A stretch of DNA of 52,707 nucleotides, from positions 1 to 52,707 of the forward strand of contig JAJPHK010000186.1 of assembly GCA_021325315.1 (NCBI GenBank). Direction: 5' to 3'. Origin of the DNA: Alphaproteobacteria bacterium (GTDB lineage: Bacteria > Pseudomonadota > Alphaproteobacteria > Rhizobiales > Xanthobacteraceae). The position numbers were made by a program, and so were the translations under genes. Shown here piece after piece: positions 1 through 9,120 of the stretch (the stretch's first letter is position 1; every line of letters starts with the position of its first letter). Below the pieces are notes generated by a model that searched no databases, was not told where the DNA came from, and saw nothing but the letters and a program-made list of their open reading frames with translations.

Positions 1-1476
1 CCGATCGGATATGGCAAGACGATGTTTCACCAGGTTTACAACTGGGGCTTCTACACCGAGCCCGAGCCGAACATGCACGGCCGGAAAATTTACTGGCCGC
101 GCGGAAGAGGACTCGGCGGATCGAGCTCGATCAACGGGCTGATTTCCATCCGCGGCCAGAGCGACGACTATGATCGCTGGGCGCAACTTGGCAATCCCGG
201 CTGGGATTGGAAAAGCGTTCTTCCTTATTTCATCAAATCGGAACACAACAGCCGCGGTGCAAGCGCGACCCATGGCGGCGACGGCCCGCTCTGGTCGTCG
301 GACATCGTCGAGAAACACGAATTGATGGAAGCCATCATTCGCGGCGCCGAGGAACTCGGCGTCCGGCGAACCGACGATTTCAACAGCGGCAATCAGGAAG
401 GCGTCGGCTACTATCAGCTCTTCACCCATAACGGCTGGCGCATCAGCGCCGCGGCCGCTTATCTGAAGCCCGCGCGCTCGCGCAAAAATCTCCACATCGA
501 GACCGATGCGCATGCAACTGGCCTGATTATGGAGGGCCGCAAGGCGACCGGTGTGCGTTATCGTCAAAATGGGGCAATCCGCGCGGCAAAAGCCTCCCGT
601 GAGGTGATCTTGTCGGCGGGCTCGCTGCAATCCCCGCAACTCTTGCAACTCTCCGGCATCGGGCCGGCCGAGTTGTTGCGGCAAAACGGCATCGAGGTCG
701 TGCACGAGCTGAAAGGGGTCGGCCAGAATTTGCAGGATCATCTGCAATTCCGGCTGATGTACCGCGTCTCGAAACCGATCACGACGAACGACGATTTGCG
801 CAGCTGGTTCAGCCAGGCGCGCATCGGGTTGCAATGGCTGCTCAAAGGTACCGGGCCGCTCGGCATCGGCATCAATCAGGGCGGCTTGTTCACGCGCATC
901 CTGCCGGGTTCGAAGACGCCCGACATCCAGTTTCATTTCGGCACGCTCTCCGCAGATCAGGCAGGCGGCAAGCCGCATCCCTGGCCGGGCTGCACTTTCT
1001 CGGTTTGCCAGTTGCAGCCCGAATCGCGCGGAAGCGTCGAAATCAAATCGGCGGATCCGATGGAGCCACCGGCGATGCGGCCGAATTATCTTTCGACCGA
1101 AACCGACCGCCACTGCGCGATCGAGGCGATCAAATATGCGCGCAAGTTAGCTTCGACGAAGGCGCTGAAACCTTACCTCGTCAGCGAATACAAGCCCGGC
1201 GCAGACGTGCAGACCGACAATGAAATTCTCGAATTCGCGCGCGAAAACGGCGCGACCATCTTCCACCCGGCGGGTACCTGCAAAATGGGTTCTGACTCGA
1301 TGGCGGTGACCGACGCGCGTCTGCGCGTACGCGGTATCGCGGGCCTTCGAGTCGTCGACTGTTCCATCATGCCGACGCTGGTTTCGGGAAATACGCACGC
1401 GCCAGCCGTGATGATCGCGGAGAAGGCGTCGGACATGATTCTGGAAGACGCGAAAGCGGGTTTAAGGGCGGCTTAA
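1..1476 (+). CDS. GMC-family FAD oxidoreductase, candidate isethionate dehydrogenase (5' truncated)
   Basis: The reading frame is open from the first base, so the gene starts outside the window; 491 residues are visible and about 50 (the N-terminal FAD GxGxxG fold) are missing. Visible GMC signatures are the RGLGGSSSINGL stretch near the left end and the C-terminal HPAGTCKMG, whose histidine codon lies at 1264, plus GNTHAPAVMIAEKA, giving the catalytic His/His pair. The family oxidises alcohols to aldehydes. It lies 22 bp before an MHS-family carrier and close to xsc, pta and sau-like genes. Isethionate dehydrogenase (IseJ) is a GMC enzyme paired with an MFS permease, so oxidation of isethionate to sulfoacetaldehyde is the favoured inference. 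Choline or another alcohol as substrate cannot be excluded by sequence alone. Confidence 0.85.
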   Translation, partial: PIGYGKTMFHQVYNWGFYTEPEPNMHGRKIYWPRGRGLGGSSSINGLISIRGQSDDYDRWAQLGNPGWDWKSVLPYFIKSEHNSRGASATHGGDGPLWSSDIVEKHELMEAIIRGAEELGVRRTDDFNSGNQEGVGYYQLFTHNGWRISAAAAYLKPARSRKNLHIETDAHATGLIMEGRKATGVRYRQNGAIRAAKASREVILSAGSLQSPQLLQLSGIGPAELLRQNGIEVVHELKGVGQNLQDHLQFRLMYRVSKPITTNDDLRSWFSQARIGLQWLLKGTGPLGIGINQGGLFTRILPGSKTPDIQFHFGTLSADQAGGKPHPWPGCTFSVCQLQPESRGSVEIKSADPMEPPAMRPNYLSTETDRHCAIEAIKYARKLASTKALKPYLVSEYKPGADVQTDNEILEFARENGATIFHPAGTCKMGSDSMAVTDARLRVRGIAGLRVVDCSIMPTLVSGNTHAPAVMIAEKASDMILEDAKAGLRAA

Positions 1477-1498
1477 TCACAACAACGGGGAGCGAACA

Positions 1499-2815
1499 AT
1501 GGAAGACAAGACACTACTAAAACGCGTCGTGTACGCGTCGCTGATCGGCGCGACAGTCGAATGGTACGATTTCTTCCTCTACGGCACGGTGGCCGGAATC
1601 GTATTCAACAAACTTTATTTTCCGGCGGGCGATCCGTTCATCTCGACGATGCTCGCTTATACGACCTTCGCGGTCGGTTTTATCGCGCGGCCGCTCGGCG
1701 GCGTGATCTTCGGCCACTTCGGCGACCGCATCGGCCGCAAGAGCATGCTTATTCTCACCTTGATGATCATGGGCATTGCGACCTTCCTGATCGGCCTCGT
1801 GCCGACCTATGCGCAAATCGGCATTTGGGCGCCGATCCTGCTCCTCGTTCTGCGCGTCTTGCAGGGCATCGGACTCGGCGGCGAGTGGGGCGGTGCGGTG
1901 TTGATGACCTACGAATACGCCAAGCCCGAACAGCGCGGACTTTATGCGAGCTTCCCGCAGATCGGCCTTTCCATCGGCCTTTGCCTCGCGGCCGGCATCG
2001 TGGCGCTGCTCTCGTACTCGTTGACGGACGCGCAATTCCTGAGCTGGGGCTGGCGCGTCGCGTTCCTGTTGAGCTTCGTGCTCGTGTTGGTCGGTCTCTA
2101 CATTCGGCTGAACATCATGGAGACTCCGGAATTCGCCAAGCTGAAATCGAAGCGCGCGGAAGTGAAAGTGCCGTTCGCATCGATGATCACGAACTATCCG
2201 AAGGAAGTGGCGGCCGGAATGTGCGCTCGTTTCATCGACGGCGTATTCTTCAACATCTTCGCGGTCTACTCGATCGCGTTTCTCACGTCGCAACTGAAGA
2301 TCCCGCGGACCGAAGCGCTGCTCGGCGTTTGCGCGGCGGCGCTCGTGATGTGCCTGTTCATCCCGTATTTCGGCGGCGTCTCCGACCGTATCGGGCGGAC
2401 ACGGACTTACTTCTGGGGCTCGCTGATTACGGGCTTCTCGGCGCTGCCGGCGTTCTGGATCTGGATGCATTTCCCGGAACAGCCGATCCTGGTCTGGGCT
2501 GCGCTCGTCGTTCCGTTCGGCATTTTCTATGCCTCGATCTACGGGCCGGAAGCGGCGCTGTTCTGCGATCTCTTCACGCCGGAGGTCCGCTACACGGGGA
2601 TTTCCTTCGTGTATCAATTCTCGGGCATTTTCTCGAGCGGCCTGACGCCGATCATCGCCGCCGCGCTGGTGCAGCACTACGCGCCGAACGGCGGCTGGGC
2701 GGTCGCTTGGTATTGCGTCTTCGCGGGCGTCGTCAGCGCGCTCGGGGCGATGTGGATCTCGCATCTCGCGAAACAGCGTGCGAATGGCACGGTTCGAGCG
2801 AGGGCGGCCGCCTGA
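1499..2815 (+). CDS. MFS transporter, metabolite:H+ symporter (MHS) type, candidate isethionate permease
   Basis: The 438-residue protein has twelve predicted hydrophobic segments. The MHS hallmark GATVEWYDFFLYG lies near residue 18, and the MFS loop motif GHFGDRIGRKS after the second helix pair. The start is preceded by GGGGAGCG with good spacing. It follows the GMC gene by 22 bp and the pair ends at a strong terminator, so they form one operon. MHS relatives (ProP, ShiA, KgtP) import small organic acids or osmolytes with protons. Pairing with a GMC dehydrogenase beside xsc suggests uptake of isethionate (IseU-like). The family is seen directly; the substrate is inferred. Confidence 0.85.
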   Translation: MEDKTLLKRVVYASLIGATVEWYDFFLYGTVAGIVFNKLYFPAGDPFISTMLAYTTFAVGFIARPLGGVIFGHFGDRIGRKSMLILTLMIMGIATFLIGLVPTYAQIGIWAPILLLVLRVLQGIGLGGEWGGAVLMTYEYAKPEQRGLYASFPQIGLSIGLCLAAGIVALLSYSLTDAQFLSWGWRVAFLLSFVLVLVGLYIRLNIMETPEFAKLKSKRAEVKVPFASMITNYPKEVAAGMCARFIDGVFFNIFAVYSIAFLTSQLKIPRTEALLGVCAAALVMCLFIPYFGGVSDRIGRTRTYFWGSLITGFSALPAFWIWMHFPEQPILVWAALVVPFGIFYASIYGPEAALFCDLFTPEVRYTGISFVYQFSGIFSSGLTPIIAAALVQHYAPNGGWAVAWYCVFAGVVSALGAMWISHLAKQRANGTVRARAAA

Positions 2816-2840
2816 CGTAATTCCTGCTTCGATAAGAAAC

Positions 2841-2876
2841 GAACGGCCCGGAGAAATCCGGGCCGTTCTTTTTTTT
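2841..2876 (+). terminator. Rho-independent terminator of the GMC-MFS operon
   Basis: A perfect 12-bp stem (2841-2852 with 2857-2868) closed by a GAAA tetraloop is followed by eight T residues at 2869-2876. It sits 25 bp after the MFS stop and just before the end of the convergent pta gene, so it isolates the two units. Confidence 0.95.
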
Positions 2877-2878
2877 GC

Positions 2879-3799
2879 TCAGGGCAGGCTAAGCTGGGCG
2901 AGGGCGCAGGAGGCAATCCGCGCCCGTCGCGAGTCGGACCGGCTCGTGAGAATCACAGGCACGCGCGCGCCTAGGATCACGCCCGCACATTCGCCGCCGC
3001 CGATATAGATGAAGGATTTATAGAGAATATTTCCCACATCGAGACTGGGCACCATCAGGATGTCCGGATCGCCCGCAACAGGCGAGGAAATTCCTTTTGT
3101 TGCAGCCGATGCCGCCGAAATCGCGTTGTCGAAGCCGAATGGCCCGTCGACAATTGCGCCGTTGAACTGTCCGCTCTTTCCCATCTTCACGAGTTCGCCC
3201 GCATCCACGCTCGAAGCGATGTTCGGATTGACGTATTCGACCGCGGAGAGGAGGGCGATTTTCGGATTCGGCAGTTTGATGGCATGCGCGAAAGCGATCA
3301 CGTTCTCAAGAATGCTGACCTTGTCCTTCAGCGCGGGGGCGATGTTCACGACTGCGTCCGTCACCATAAGCGGCTTGTGATAGGCCGGGAGATCGAACCA
3401 GAAAACGTGGCTCATGCGCTTGGCGGTTCGCATGTTGGCGTCGCGCGCCACGACCGCGCCCATCAGCTCGTCCGTATGCTGCGATCCCTTCATGATCGCA
3501 TTCGCTTCGCCTGCTCCCGCGACGGCGACAGCCTTGCGGGAAGCCACGATCGGATCGTCTTCGGTCTCGATCAGCCGAAGGTCCGCGATGCTTGCCTTCA
3601 ACGCGTCCGCCGTAGCCTGGATTCGTTGGCGCGGCCCCACAAGGATGGGCTCAATCACGCCGGCTTCGCGCGCGGCAAGCGCCGCGGCGAGCGAATCCGC
3701 CGAGCAGGGATAGGCAACGGCGACCGACAAGCGGCCCTTGCTCCGGGCGGCCGCTTCCAGCGCGTCGAGTTTCGGAAAAATTTTGGTTTGTTGTTGCAA
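2879..3799 (-). CDS. pta: Phosphate acetyltransferase (PTA/PTB family)
   Basis: The 306-residue protein belongs to the phosphate acetyl/butyryltransferase fold, with the family's conserved tracts such as NAIMKGSQHTDELMG near residue 105 and MVTDAVVNIAPALKDK near residue 155. It transfers acetyl from acetyl phosphate to CoA. It is the short single-domain form, shorter than E. coli Pta. It lies 8 bp downstream of an iclR gene on the same strand and opposite xsc. Because Xsc releases acetyl phosphate, Pta supplies the step to acetyl-CoA, as in known xsc clusters. Phosphate butyryltransferase activity is the alternative, but the neighbourhood favours acetyl phosphate. Confidence 0.88.
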   Translation of the reverse strand: MQQQTKIFPKLDALEAAARSKGRLSVAVAYPCSADSLAAALAAREAGVIEPILVGPRQRIQATADALKASIADLRLIETEDDPIVASRKAVAVAGAGEANAIMKGSQHTDELMGAVVARDANMRTAKRMSHVFWFDLPAYHKPLMVTDAVVNIAPALKDKVSILENVIAFAHAIKLPNPKIALLSAVEYVNPNIASSVDAGELVKMGKSGQFNGAIVDGPFGFDNAISAASAATKGISSPVAGDPDILMVPSLDVGNILYKSFIYIGGGECAGVILGARVPVILTSRSDSRRARIASCALAQLSLP

Positions 3800-3807
3800 G
3801 CGAGTGC

Positions 3808-4569
3808 CTAGTCGTTCAGTGTCGCGGCAAGTGCCTCGGCCGCGTCTTGCAGCACGGGAAGCTTGGTCAGGATTTCGGGATGCGACAGCCGCGTCACCGG
3901 CGCCTGGATCGCGAGCGCTGCGACACAGGAGCGCAAGCGGCCCTTCTTCTGGAAAATCGGAACGGCAAGGCAGATCAGGCCCGCCAAAAACTCTTCACGG
4001 TCGAGCGCGTAGCCGTCCTGCCGGATTTGTTTCAGTTCTCTGATTAATTCCGATTTCTCGGTAATGGTGTTTTCCGTCTGCCGCTCGAGTTTCAGGTCGC
4101 GCAAAATGAGATCGCGTTTCGCGGGCGGCAGCAATGCGAGAAATAGCTTGCCGCTCGCCGAGCAATAGGCTGGGACCTTCGACCCCTGTTGAAACGTGAT
4201 TCGAAGCGGCCACTTCGATTCAACGCGATCGAGATAGGTGACCTGCGTTCCCTCCAGAACCGTCAGATTGCAGGACTCGCCGACTTCCTGCACCACGCGA
4301 AGGAGGATTTCGTGCCGGATTGCGCCCGCGGGCTTATTCGACAAGATCGAAAACGCGAGTTTCGATGCGCGTGAAGCAAGCTCGTAGCGGCGGCCGTCCG
4401 GCGTTCGTTGTACTAGGCCTGCATTTTCGAGCGAGCCGAGCCAGCGGTGCATCGTCGGCTTCGGCACGTTCATACTGGCCGAAAGCTCCGCGAGTGTCGC
4501 CGGATGCTGCGCGCCGGCGACAGCTTCCAGCAAGCCTAGAGGTTTCAGCACTCCGAAAAGCTCATTCAT
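3808..4569 (-). CDS. IclR-family transcriptional regulator of the xsc/pta locus
   Basis: Starting at the ATG at 4569 gives 253 residues, the normal IclR size. An N-terminal winged helix-turn-helix (ATLAELSASMNVPKPTMHRW, about residues 23-42) is followed by the IclR effector domain with SASGKLFLALL and LAVPIF tracts. Upstream in-frame ATGs would add about 94 residues without family character, so they are not used. The gene is divergent from xsc across a 157-bp spacer and co-directional with pta, which makes it the likely regulator of both units. The effector is unknown; sulfoacetaldehyde, isethionate or another sulfonate is plausible by context only. Confidence 0.85.
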   Translation of the reverse strand: MNELFGVLKPLGLLEAVAGAQHPATLAELSASMNVPKPTMHRWLGSLENAGLVQRTPDGRRYELASRASKLAFSILSNKPAGAIRHEILLRVVQEVGESCNLTVLEGTQVTYLDRVESKWPLRITFQQGSKVPAYCSASGKLFLALLPPAKRDLILRDLKLERQTENTITEKSELIRELKQIRQDGYALDREEFLAGLICLAVPIFQKKGRLRSCVAALAIQAPVTRLSHPEILTKLPVLQDAAEALAATLND

Positions 4570-4587
4570 ACGGCAACCGTAGCATAA

Positions 4588-4604
4588 ATTCCGAAAAATG
4601 GAAT
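4588..4604. promoter_or_regulatory. Candidate IclR operator in the iclR-xsc divergent spacer
   Basis: An inverted repeat ATTCC-N7-GGAAT occupies 4588-4604, just upstream of the iclR start and about 120 bp before xsc. The spacer (4570-4726) is locally AT-rich, unlike the surrounding genes. IclR proteins often bind short palindromes of this size beside their own gene. The assignment rests on position and symmetry only. Confidence 0.4.
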
Positions 4605-4726
4605 GTATTTTACAGTATAACGAAATATCCGTTGCATCAAACCTGAAAGCCGTGCAATTTCCTCCCCGCCTCAAACATTCCCCGAATATTTCGCGGCGTG
4701 AGCTCGAACGGTAAAGGACGCGACCC

Positions 4727-6502
4727 ATGAAGATGACGACGGAAGAAGCCTTCGTAAAAGTTTTGCAGATGCACGGCATCGAACACGCTTTCGGCATTAT
4801 CGGCTCGGCCTTCATGCCGATCTCGGATTTGTTCCCGAAAGCTGGCATCACCTTCTGGGACGTCGCACACGAAACGAACGGCGGCCTGATCTGCGACGGT
4901 TACACGCGTTCGACCGGCAAGATGGCAATGGCGATCGCGCAGAACGGACCGGGCATCACCGGTTTCGTCACTGCGATCAAGACCGCGTACTGGAACCACA
5001 CGCCGATGCTGCTTGTCACGCCGCAGGCGGCGAACAAGACGATCGGGCAGGGCGGTTTTCAGGAAGTCGAACAGATGGCGCTCTTCCGCGACATGGTCTG
5101 CTACCAGGAAGAAGTGCGCGATCCCTCGCGCGTCGCTGAAGTATTGAACCGTGTGATTTCGAAAGCGAAACGCCTCTCCGCACCCGCGCAGATCAACATT
5201 CCCCGCGATTACTGGACGCAGGTGATCGACATCAACCTTCCGGCGATCGTCGATTTCGAGCGTCCGGCGGGCGGCGAAAAAGCGATCGCGGAAGCCGCGA
5301 AACTTTTGTCGGAAGCAAAATTTCCCGCGATTCTGTCGGGTGCGGGCGTCGTGCTTGCGAACGCGATCGAGGATTGCGCGTCGCTCGCCGAAAAACTCGA
5401 TGCGCCGGTCTGCAACAACTACCAGCATAACGATAGCTTCCCCGGCAGCCATCGCCTCGCCGTCGGCCCGCTCGGCTATAATGGCTCGAAGGCCGCGATG
5501 GAGCTTGTATCGAAGGCGGATGTCGTGCTCGCGCTCGGCACGAGGCTCAATCCGTTCTCAACCCTGCCCTGTTACGGCATCGACTACTGGCCGAAGAACG
5601 CGAAAGTGATTCAAGTCGACATCAATCCTGATCGCATCGGCCTCACGAAGCCCGTTACGGTGGGCATCTGCGGCGACGCCAAGCTCGTCGCGAAAGCGAT
5701 CCTCGCAAAGCTCGCCCCAGCGGCGGGCAATGCAGGGCGCGATGAACGCAAGGCGCTGATCCACTCAACGAAATCCAAATGGTTGCAGACGCTTTCCAGC
5801 ATGGATCACGAGGAAGACGATCCGGGCACCAACTGGAATGCGGAAGCGCGCAAGCGTGACAGCGACCGCATGTCGCCGCGTCAGGCGTGGCGCGCGATCC
5901 AGGCCGGCTTGCCGCGCGACGCCATCATCTCGAGCGATATCGGCAACAACTGCGCCATCGGCAACGCTTACCCGACGTTCGAGAAAGGCCGGAAATATCT
6001 CGCTCCCGGCCTGTTCGGCCCATGCGGTTACGGCTTTCCATCGATCATTGGCGCGAAGATCGGCAACCCCGACATGCCTTGCGTCGGCTTCGCGGGCGAC
6101 GGTGCCTTCGGCATCTCCATGAACGAAATGAGCTCGATCGGCCGCAAGGAGTGGCCGGGCATTACGATGGTCATCTTCCGCAACTATCAATGGGGCGCGG
6201 AAAAGCGGAATTCGATTCTCTGGTACGACAACAATTTTGTCGGCACCGAGCTCGATCCGCATCTGAGCTACGCAAAAGTCGCGCAGGGCTGCGGCTTGAA
6301 GGGCGTCACCGTGAAGACGCCGCAAGAGCTGACGCAGGCGCTGCAGGATGCTTGCGAAGCGCAAAAGAAGGGCGAGACCACCTTCATCGAAGTCTTGCTC
6401 AATCAGGAGCTCGGCGAGCCGTTCCGCCGCGACGCGATGAAGAAGCCCGTTGTCGTCGCCGGGATCAAACGTGAGGACATGCGGCCGCAGAAGGTCGCCT
6501 GA
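4727..6502 (+). CDS. xsc: Sulfoacetaldehyde acetyltransferase
   Basis: The 591-residue ThDP enzyme matches Xsc along its length. It has the N-terminal MKMTTEEAFVKVLQMHGIEH, the KTAYWNHTP and IGQGGFQEVEQMALF tracts, and a C-terminal ThDP/Mg site GDGAFGISMNEMSS. The thiamine-activating glutamate is in AHETNGG near residue 50. Xsc converts sulfoacetaldehyde and phosphate to acetyl phosphate and sulfite in the cytoplasm, the desulfonation step shared by taurine, isethionate and sulfoacetate catabolism. Flanking pta, iclR, isethionate-type and sauS-type genes agree. No taurine genes (tpa, tauXY) are present, so taurine is not the obvious source. Length and motifs are complete. Confidence 0.96.
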   Translation: MKMTTEEAFVKVLQMHGIEHAFGIIGSAFMPISDLFPKAGITFWDVAHETNGGLICDGYTRSTGKMAMAIAQNGPGITGFVTAIKTAYWNHTPMLLVTPQAANKTIGQGGFQEVEQMALFRDMVCYQEEVRDPSRVAEVLNRVISKAKRLSAPAQINIPRDYWTQVIDINLPAIVDFERPAGGEKAIAEAAKLLSEAKFPAILSGAGVVLANAIEDCASLAEKLDAPVCNNYQHNDSFPGSHRLAVGPLGYNGSKAAMELVSKADVVLALGTRLNPFSTLPCYGIDYWPKNAKVIQVDINPDRIGLTKPVTVGICGDAKLVAKAILAKLAPAAGNAGRDERKALIHSTKSKWLQTLSSMDHEEDDPGTNWNAEARKRDSDRMSPRQAWRAIQAGLPRDAIISSDIGNNCAIGNAYPTFEKGRKYLAPGLFGPCGYGFPSIIGAKIGNPDMPCVGFAGDGAFGISMNEMSSIGRKEWPGITMVIFRNYQWGAEKRNSILWYDNNFVGTELDPHLSYAKVAQGCGLKGVTVKTPQELTQALQDACEAQKKGETTFIEVLLNQELGEPFRRDAMKKPVVVAGIKREDMRPQKVA

Positions 6503-6519
6503 GAAAAAACTCGAATGGA

Positions 6520-6553
6520 GTGGCCGCGCAGCGATGCGCGGCCACTTATTTTT
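6520..6553 (+). terminator. Rho-independent terminator of xsc
   Basis: A perfect 10-bp GC stem (6520-6529 with 6536-6545) with a six-base loop is followed by TTATTTTT. It begins 18 bp after the xsc stop and its T-run overlaps the last codons of the convergent lysR gene. Confidence 0.85.
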
Positions 6554-7421
6554 CGGCCGGAGCGGAGATATTTCCCAATTCGCGCGCCAGATAACGTGCA
6601 AGCTGCTCGGCCGCGTCGGACACGCCCTGTTCCTTGCGATGCAGTACCATTTCGATTGCCGGTAGATCCGGCAATCCGTCCGCTTTATTGAGCACGCGGA
6701 TGTTGGGCGTGATCGTGCAACGGGGAAATGCCGAAACCGCGATCCCCGCGAGAACCGCCGCCTGCAAACCCGCGAAGCTGTCGCAAATCGAGCGGATCGC
6801 CCACGGAAGGCCGGCGGCATTCAGGGCATCGATCGCAAGCTGCCGATAAACGCTGCCTTGCGGAAGGACGGCGAGCGGCAACGGCCTTCGCACTTCTTGC
6901 GTCCCGCTCAGGCTCGCGGCCCAGACCACCGGCTCGTGCCGGATCACTTCGCCGCGCCGGAAGTCAGGCTGGTTGGTCATGAGTGCGATATCGAGTTCCT
7001 CGCGCTCCAGCGCCGCATGCAGGTGAACACTCCGAGTGCACCGCAAATGGATTTCAACGTTGGGATGCGCGCGCGAAAAGTTTTCCAGCACTTCGGGTAA
7101 TAAATACGCAGCGTAGAGATCCGGCGTACCCAAGGTCACATGCCCGGCGATACCGGGCTGCGAGAAGCGGCCGCGCGCTTCGTCGTTCAGCCGCAGAATC
7201 GTGCGTGCGAATTCCAGGAGCACTTCGCCGTCGGGCGTGAGCACGAGCTGCCGGCGGTTCTCGCCGAACAGCGTTCGGCCGACCGCGTTTTCCAGCCGTT
7301 TGATTTGATGCGTGACCGCCGGCTGCGTACGGCCGACTTTTTTCCCCGCCGATGTGATCCCGCCGGTATCGACGATGGCGACAAAAGTACGCAGAAGTGC
7401 GATGTCGAGGTCTTGATTCAA
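6546..7421 (-). CDS. LysR-family regulator divergent from the TTT transporter
   Basis: The protein has the LysR N-terminal winged helix (LLRTFVAIVDTGGITSAGKK, about residues 9-28, then TQPAVTHQIKRLE) and a C-terminal periplasmic-binding-like effector domain. The TTG at 7421 gives 291 residues, the usual LysR length, and places the conserved LRTF tract at its normal distance from the N-terminus. A longer frame reaches an ATG upstream but would run through the promoter. The gene diverges from tctC. The shared element in the tct and sauU promoters begins exactly at its start codon, so it probably regulates itself, tctCBA and the sau-like operon. The effector is unknown. Confidence 0.85.
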   Translation of the reverse strand: MNQDLDIALLRTFVAIVDTGGITSAGKKVGRTQPAVTHQIKRLENAVGRTLFGENRRQLVLTPDGEVLLEFARTILRLNDEARGRFSQPGIAGHVTLGTPDLYAAYLLPEVLENFSRAHPNVEIHLRCTRSVHLHAALEREELDIALMTNQPDFRRGEVIRHEPVVWAASLSGTQEVRRPLPLAVLPQGSVYRQLAIDALNAAGLPWAIRSICDSFAGLQAAVLAGIAVSAFPRCTITPNIRVLNKADGLPDLPAIEMVLHRKEQGVSDAAEQLARYLARELGNISAPAEK

Positions 7422-7496
7422 TGATAAATTCCGCGAATGATATGGATGCAGATTATCAATTTTGTCACGATTGCTGCATCGTGCACCATTAGAAAA
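7421..7496 (+). promoter_or_regulatory. Duplicated promoter element, copy 1 (upstream of tctC)
   Basis: This block aligns without gaps to 10714-10790. Over the first 69 bp, 54 positions are identical, including ATTATCAATTTTGT and TGCATCGTGCACCAT. An inverted repeat GATGCA (7445) / TGCATC (7475) is kept in both copies with the same 24-base gap. It overlaps the lysR start and ends about 85 bp before tctC. A LysR binding region is the simplest reading. Confidence 0.7.
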
Positions 7497-7574
7497 AACG
7501 TCCACCATGCCGCAGTGGGTATCTAAAATCCCCGCGGCAAAGGCATAAACAATAAAGAGTTCTCGGGAGGAACA

Positions 7575-8555
7575 ATGAAACTTTTGCATTCGACTCGCTC
7601 TGTCGCGGGCCGATTCGCCGTTTTTCTGGCGATCGCGCTGTGCGGCACACTCTTTCTCTTTGGCGGCAAGGCAACGGCGGCTGGCTATCCGGAGCGGCCG
7701 ATCGAACTGATCGTGCCGTGGGGCCCCGGCGGCGGCGCCGACCAATTGGCCCGCCTCATCAGCAAATTAATGGAGCCGATGCTGGGTCAGGGGATTCCGG
7801 TTGTGAACGTGCCGGGCGGCACCGGCGCGACCGGCATGGCGAAACTCTTGGCATCGCCCCCCGACGGTTACTCCATGGCGATTTACATTGCCGACAGCCA
7901 TGCACTGCTCGCCGGCAAGACGCCGCGTTGGACGATGGACGACATCACGCCAGTCGCGGTGATGATGAAGGTGCCTTCGTTCATCTTTGTGAAGCAGGAC
8001 AGCCCGTTCAAGACCTGGGCCGACTTCGAAAAGGAAGCCAAGGCCAATCCGGGCAAGCTGAAGGTCGCGACCCTCGGCTTCGGCAGCGTCGACGACTTTT
8101 CGCTTTCCGTGCTTGCGAAAGCCGGCATCAATGTTGTGCAAGTGCCGTTCTCGAAGCCAAGCGAGCGCTATGTCTCGATTCTCGGCGGTCACGCCGACGC
8201 GCTCTACGAGCAAGCGGGCGACGTCGCGCAGTTCCTGAACGGCAAGCAGATGAGGCCGATTCTCCTGTTCGGCGAGAAGCGGCTCGACAGGTTCAAGGAT
8301 ATTCCGGCGTCCTATGAGCTCGGCTATAAAGTGGCGCTGCCGCAGTTTCGCTCTATCGTTGTGCGTTCGGGCACGCCACCGGAAATTGTCAAGAAACTCT
8401 CGGACGCGCTGAAGAAAGTCTACGACTCGCCCGAGTACAAGAAGTTCATGGAGGATCAGTACTGCGACCCGAACAGCTGGGAGGATTCGGCGCACGCGCC
8501 AGCTTTCGTGAAGCAGCAGCTCGAAGACATGAAAAAGACGCTCGCGACGAACTGA
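7575..8555 (+). CDS. Tripartite tricarboxylate transporter substrate-binding protein (TctC/Bug family)
   Basis: The 326-residue protein has an N-terminal signal peptide of about 35 residues ending near ATAAGYP. The Bug-family core follows, with YPERPIELIVPWGPGGGADQ at the mature start and later the GATGMAKLLASPPDGY tract. The ribosome site TCGGGAGG precedes the ATG. It captures a small carboxylate-like ligand in the periplasm for TctBA, which follow directly. Its place between xsc and the sau-like operon, and a shared promoter element with the latter, suggest an organosulfonate ligand. TTT systems for sulfolactate (SlcHFG) are a precedent. The ligand cannot be read from the sequence. Confidence 0.88.
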   Translation: MKLLHSTRSVAGRFAVFLAIALCGTLFLFGGKATAAGYPERPIELIVPWGPGGGADQLARLISKLMEPMLGQGIPVVNVPGGTGATGMAKLLASPPDGYSMAIYIADSHALLAGKTPRWTMDDITPVAVMMKVPSFIFVKQDSPFKTWADFEKEAKANPGKLKVATLGFGSVDDFSLSVLAKAGINVVQVPFSKPSERYVSILGGHADALYEQAGDVAQFLNGKQMRPILLFGEKRLDRFKDIPASYELGYKVALPQFRSIVVRSGTPPEIVKKLSDALKKVYDSPEYKKFMEDQYCDPNSWEDSAHAPAFVKQQLEDMKKTLATN

Positions 8556-8568
8556 GGCGGGTATTGTA

Positions 8569-9114
8569 ATGGACAAGACCCTCTTCCGTTCGATCCTCCC
8601 TTACATCGCGGGACTCGCGATTGCGTCCGGCCTGTATTGGTACGCGACGATGATCGAGTACACGCCCCGGCCCGGTTCGCTCGGGCCGGGAGCGTGGCCG
8701 AAGCTTGCTATCCTATTGCTGGCCGCGTCCTGTTTGTTCGAAATCGTGCGCCGAATCATCGTCGGCAACCGCGATGCCACGGGATTGATCGAAGCGTTCG
8801 AGCGGGAAGAGGAGGAACCCGTACAGAAAACTCCCGTCTATCCGCGGATGCTAATTGGCGGGATTGTTCTAATGGCGATTTACGCCGTGCTGCTTCCGTA
8901 TCTCGGCTTTATCTTCGGAACGTTCCTCTTCCTTGTCGCCTTCATGTATGTCGGAGGATTTTGGCGGCATGGAACCGTGTGGCTCACCAGCACGGTTGTG
9001 ACGTTGCTGACGGGAATTTTATTTTTGCGAATCGCCTACGTTTCGTTGCCGCGCGGCGTCGAGCCGTTCGCGATGGCCACAGACGTGTTCTTCAAAATTC
9101 CGAGCCTGTGGTAA
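8569..9114 (+). CDS. TTT transporter small membrane subunit (TctB)
   Basis: The 181-residue membrane protein has four hydrophobic segments with a hydrophilic, acidic loop (EAFEREEEEPVQ) between the second and third, the usual TctB layout. It begins 13 bp after tctC and ends 6 bp before tctA, so it is in the same operon. TctB is the small accessory subunit of the tripartite tricarboxylate transporter and acts with TctA in the inner membrane. Sequence conservation in TctB is weak, so the call rests on size, topology and position between the other two subunits. Confidence 0.85.
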   Translation: MDKTLFRSILPYIAGLAIASGLYWYATMIEYTPRPGSLGPGAWPKLAILLLAASCLFEIVRRIIVGNRDATGLIEAFEREEEEPVQKTPVYPRMLIGGIVLMAIYAVLLPYLGFIFGTFLFLVAFMYVGGFWRHGTVWLTSTVVTLLTGILFLRIAYVSLPRGVEPFAMATDVFFKIPSLW

Positions 9115-9120
9115 TCGCCC

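Noticed and set aside
4727-6502. Acetolactate synthase or another ThDP enzyme
   Set aside because: The N-terminal and central tracts match Xsc specifically, and pta lies next to it.
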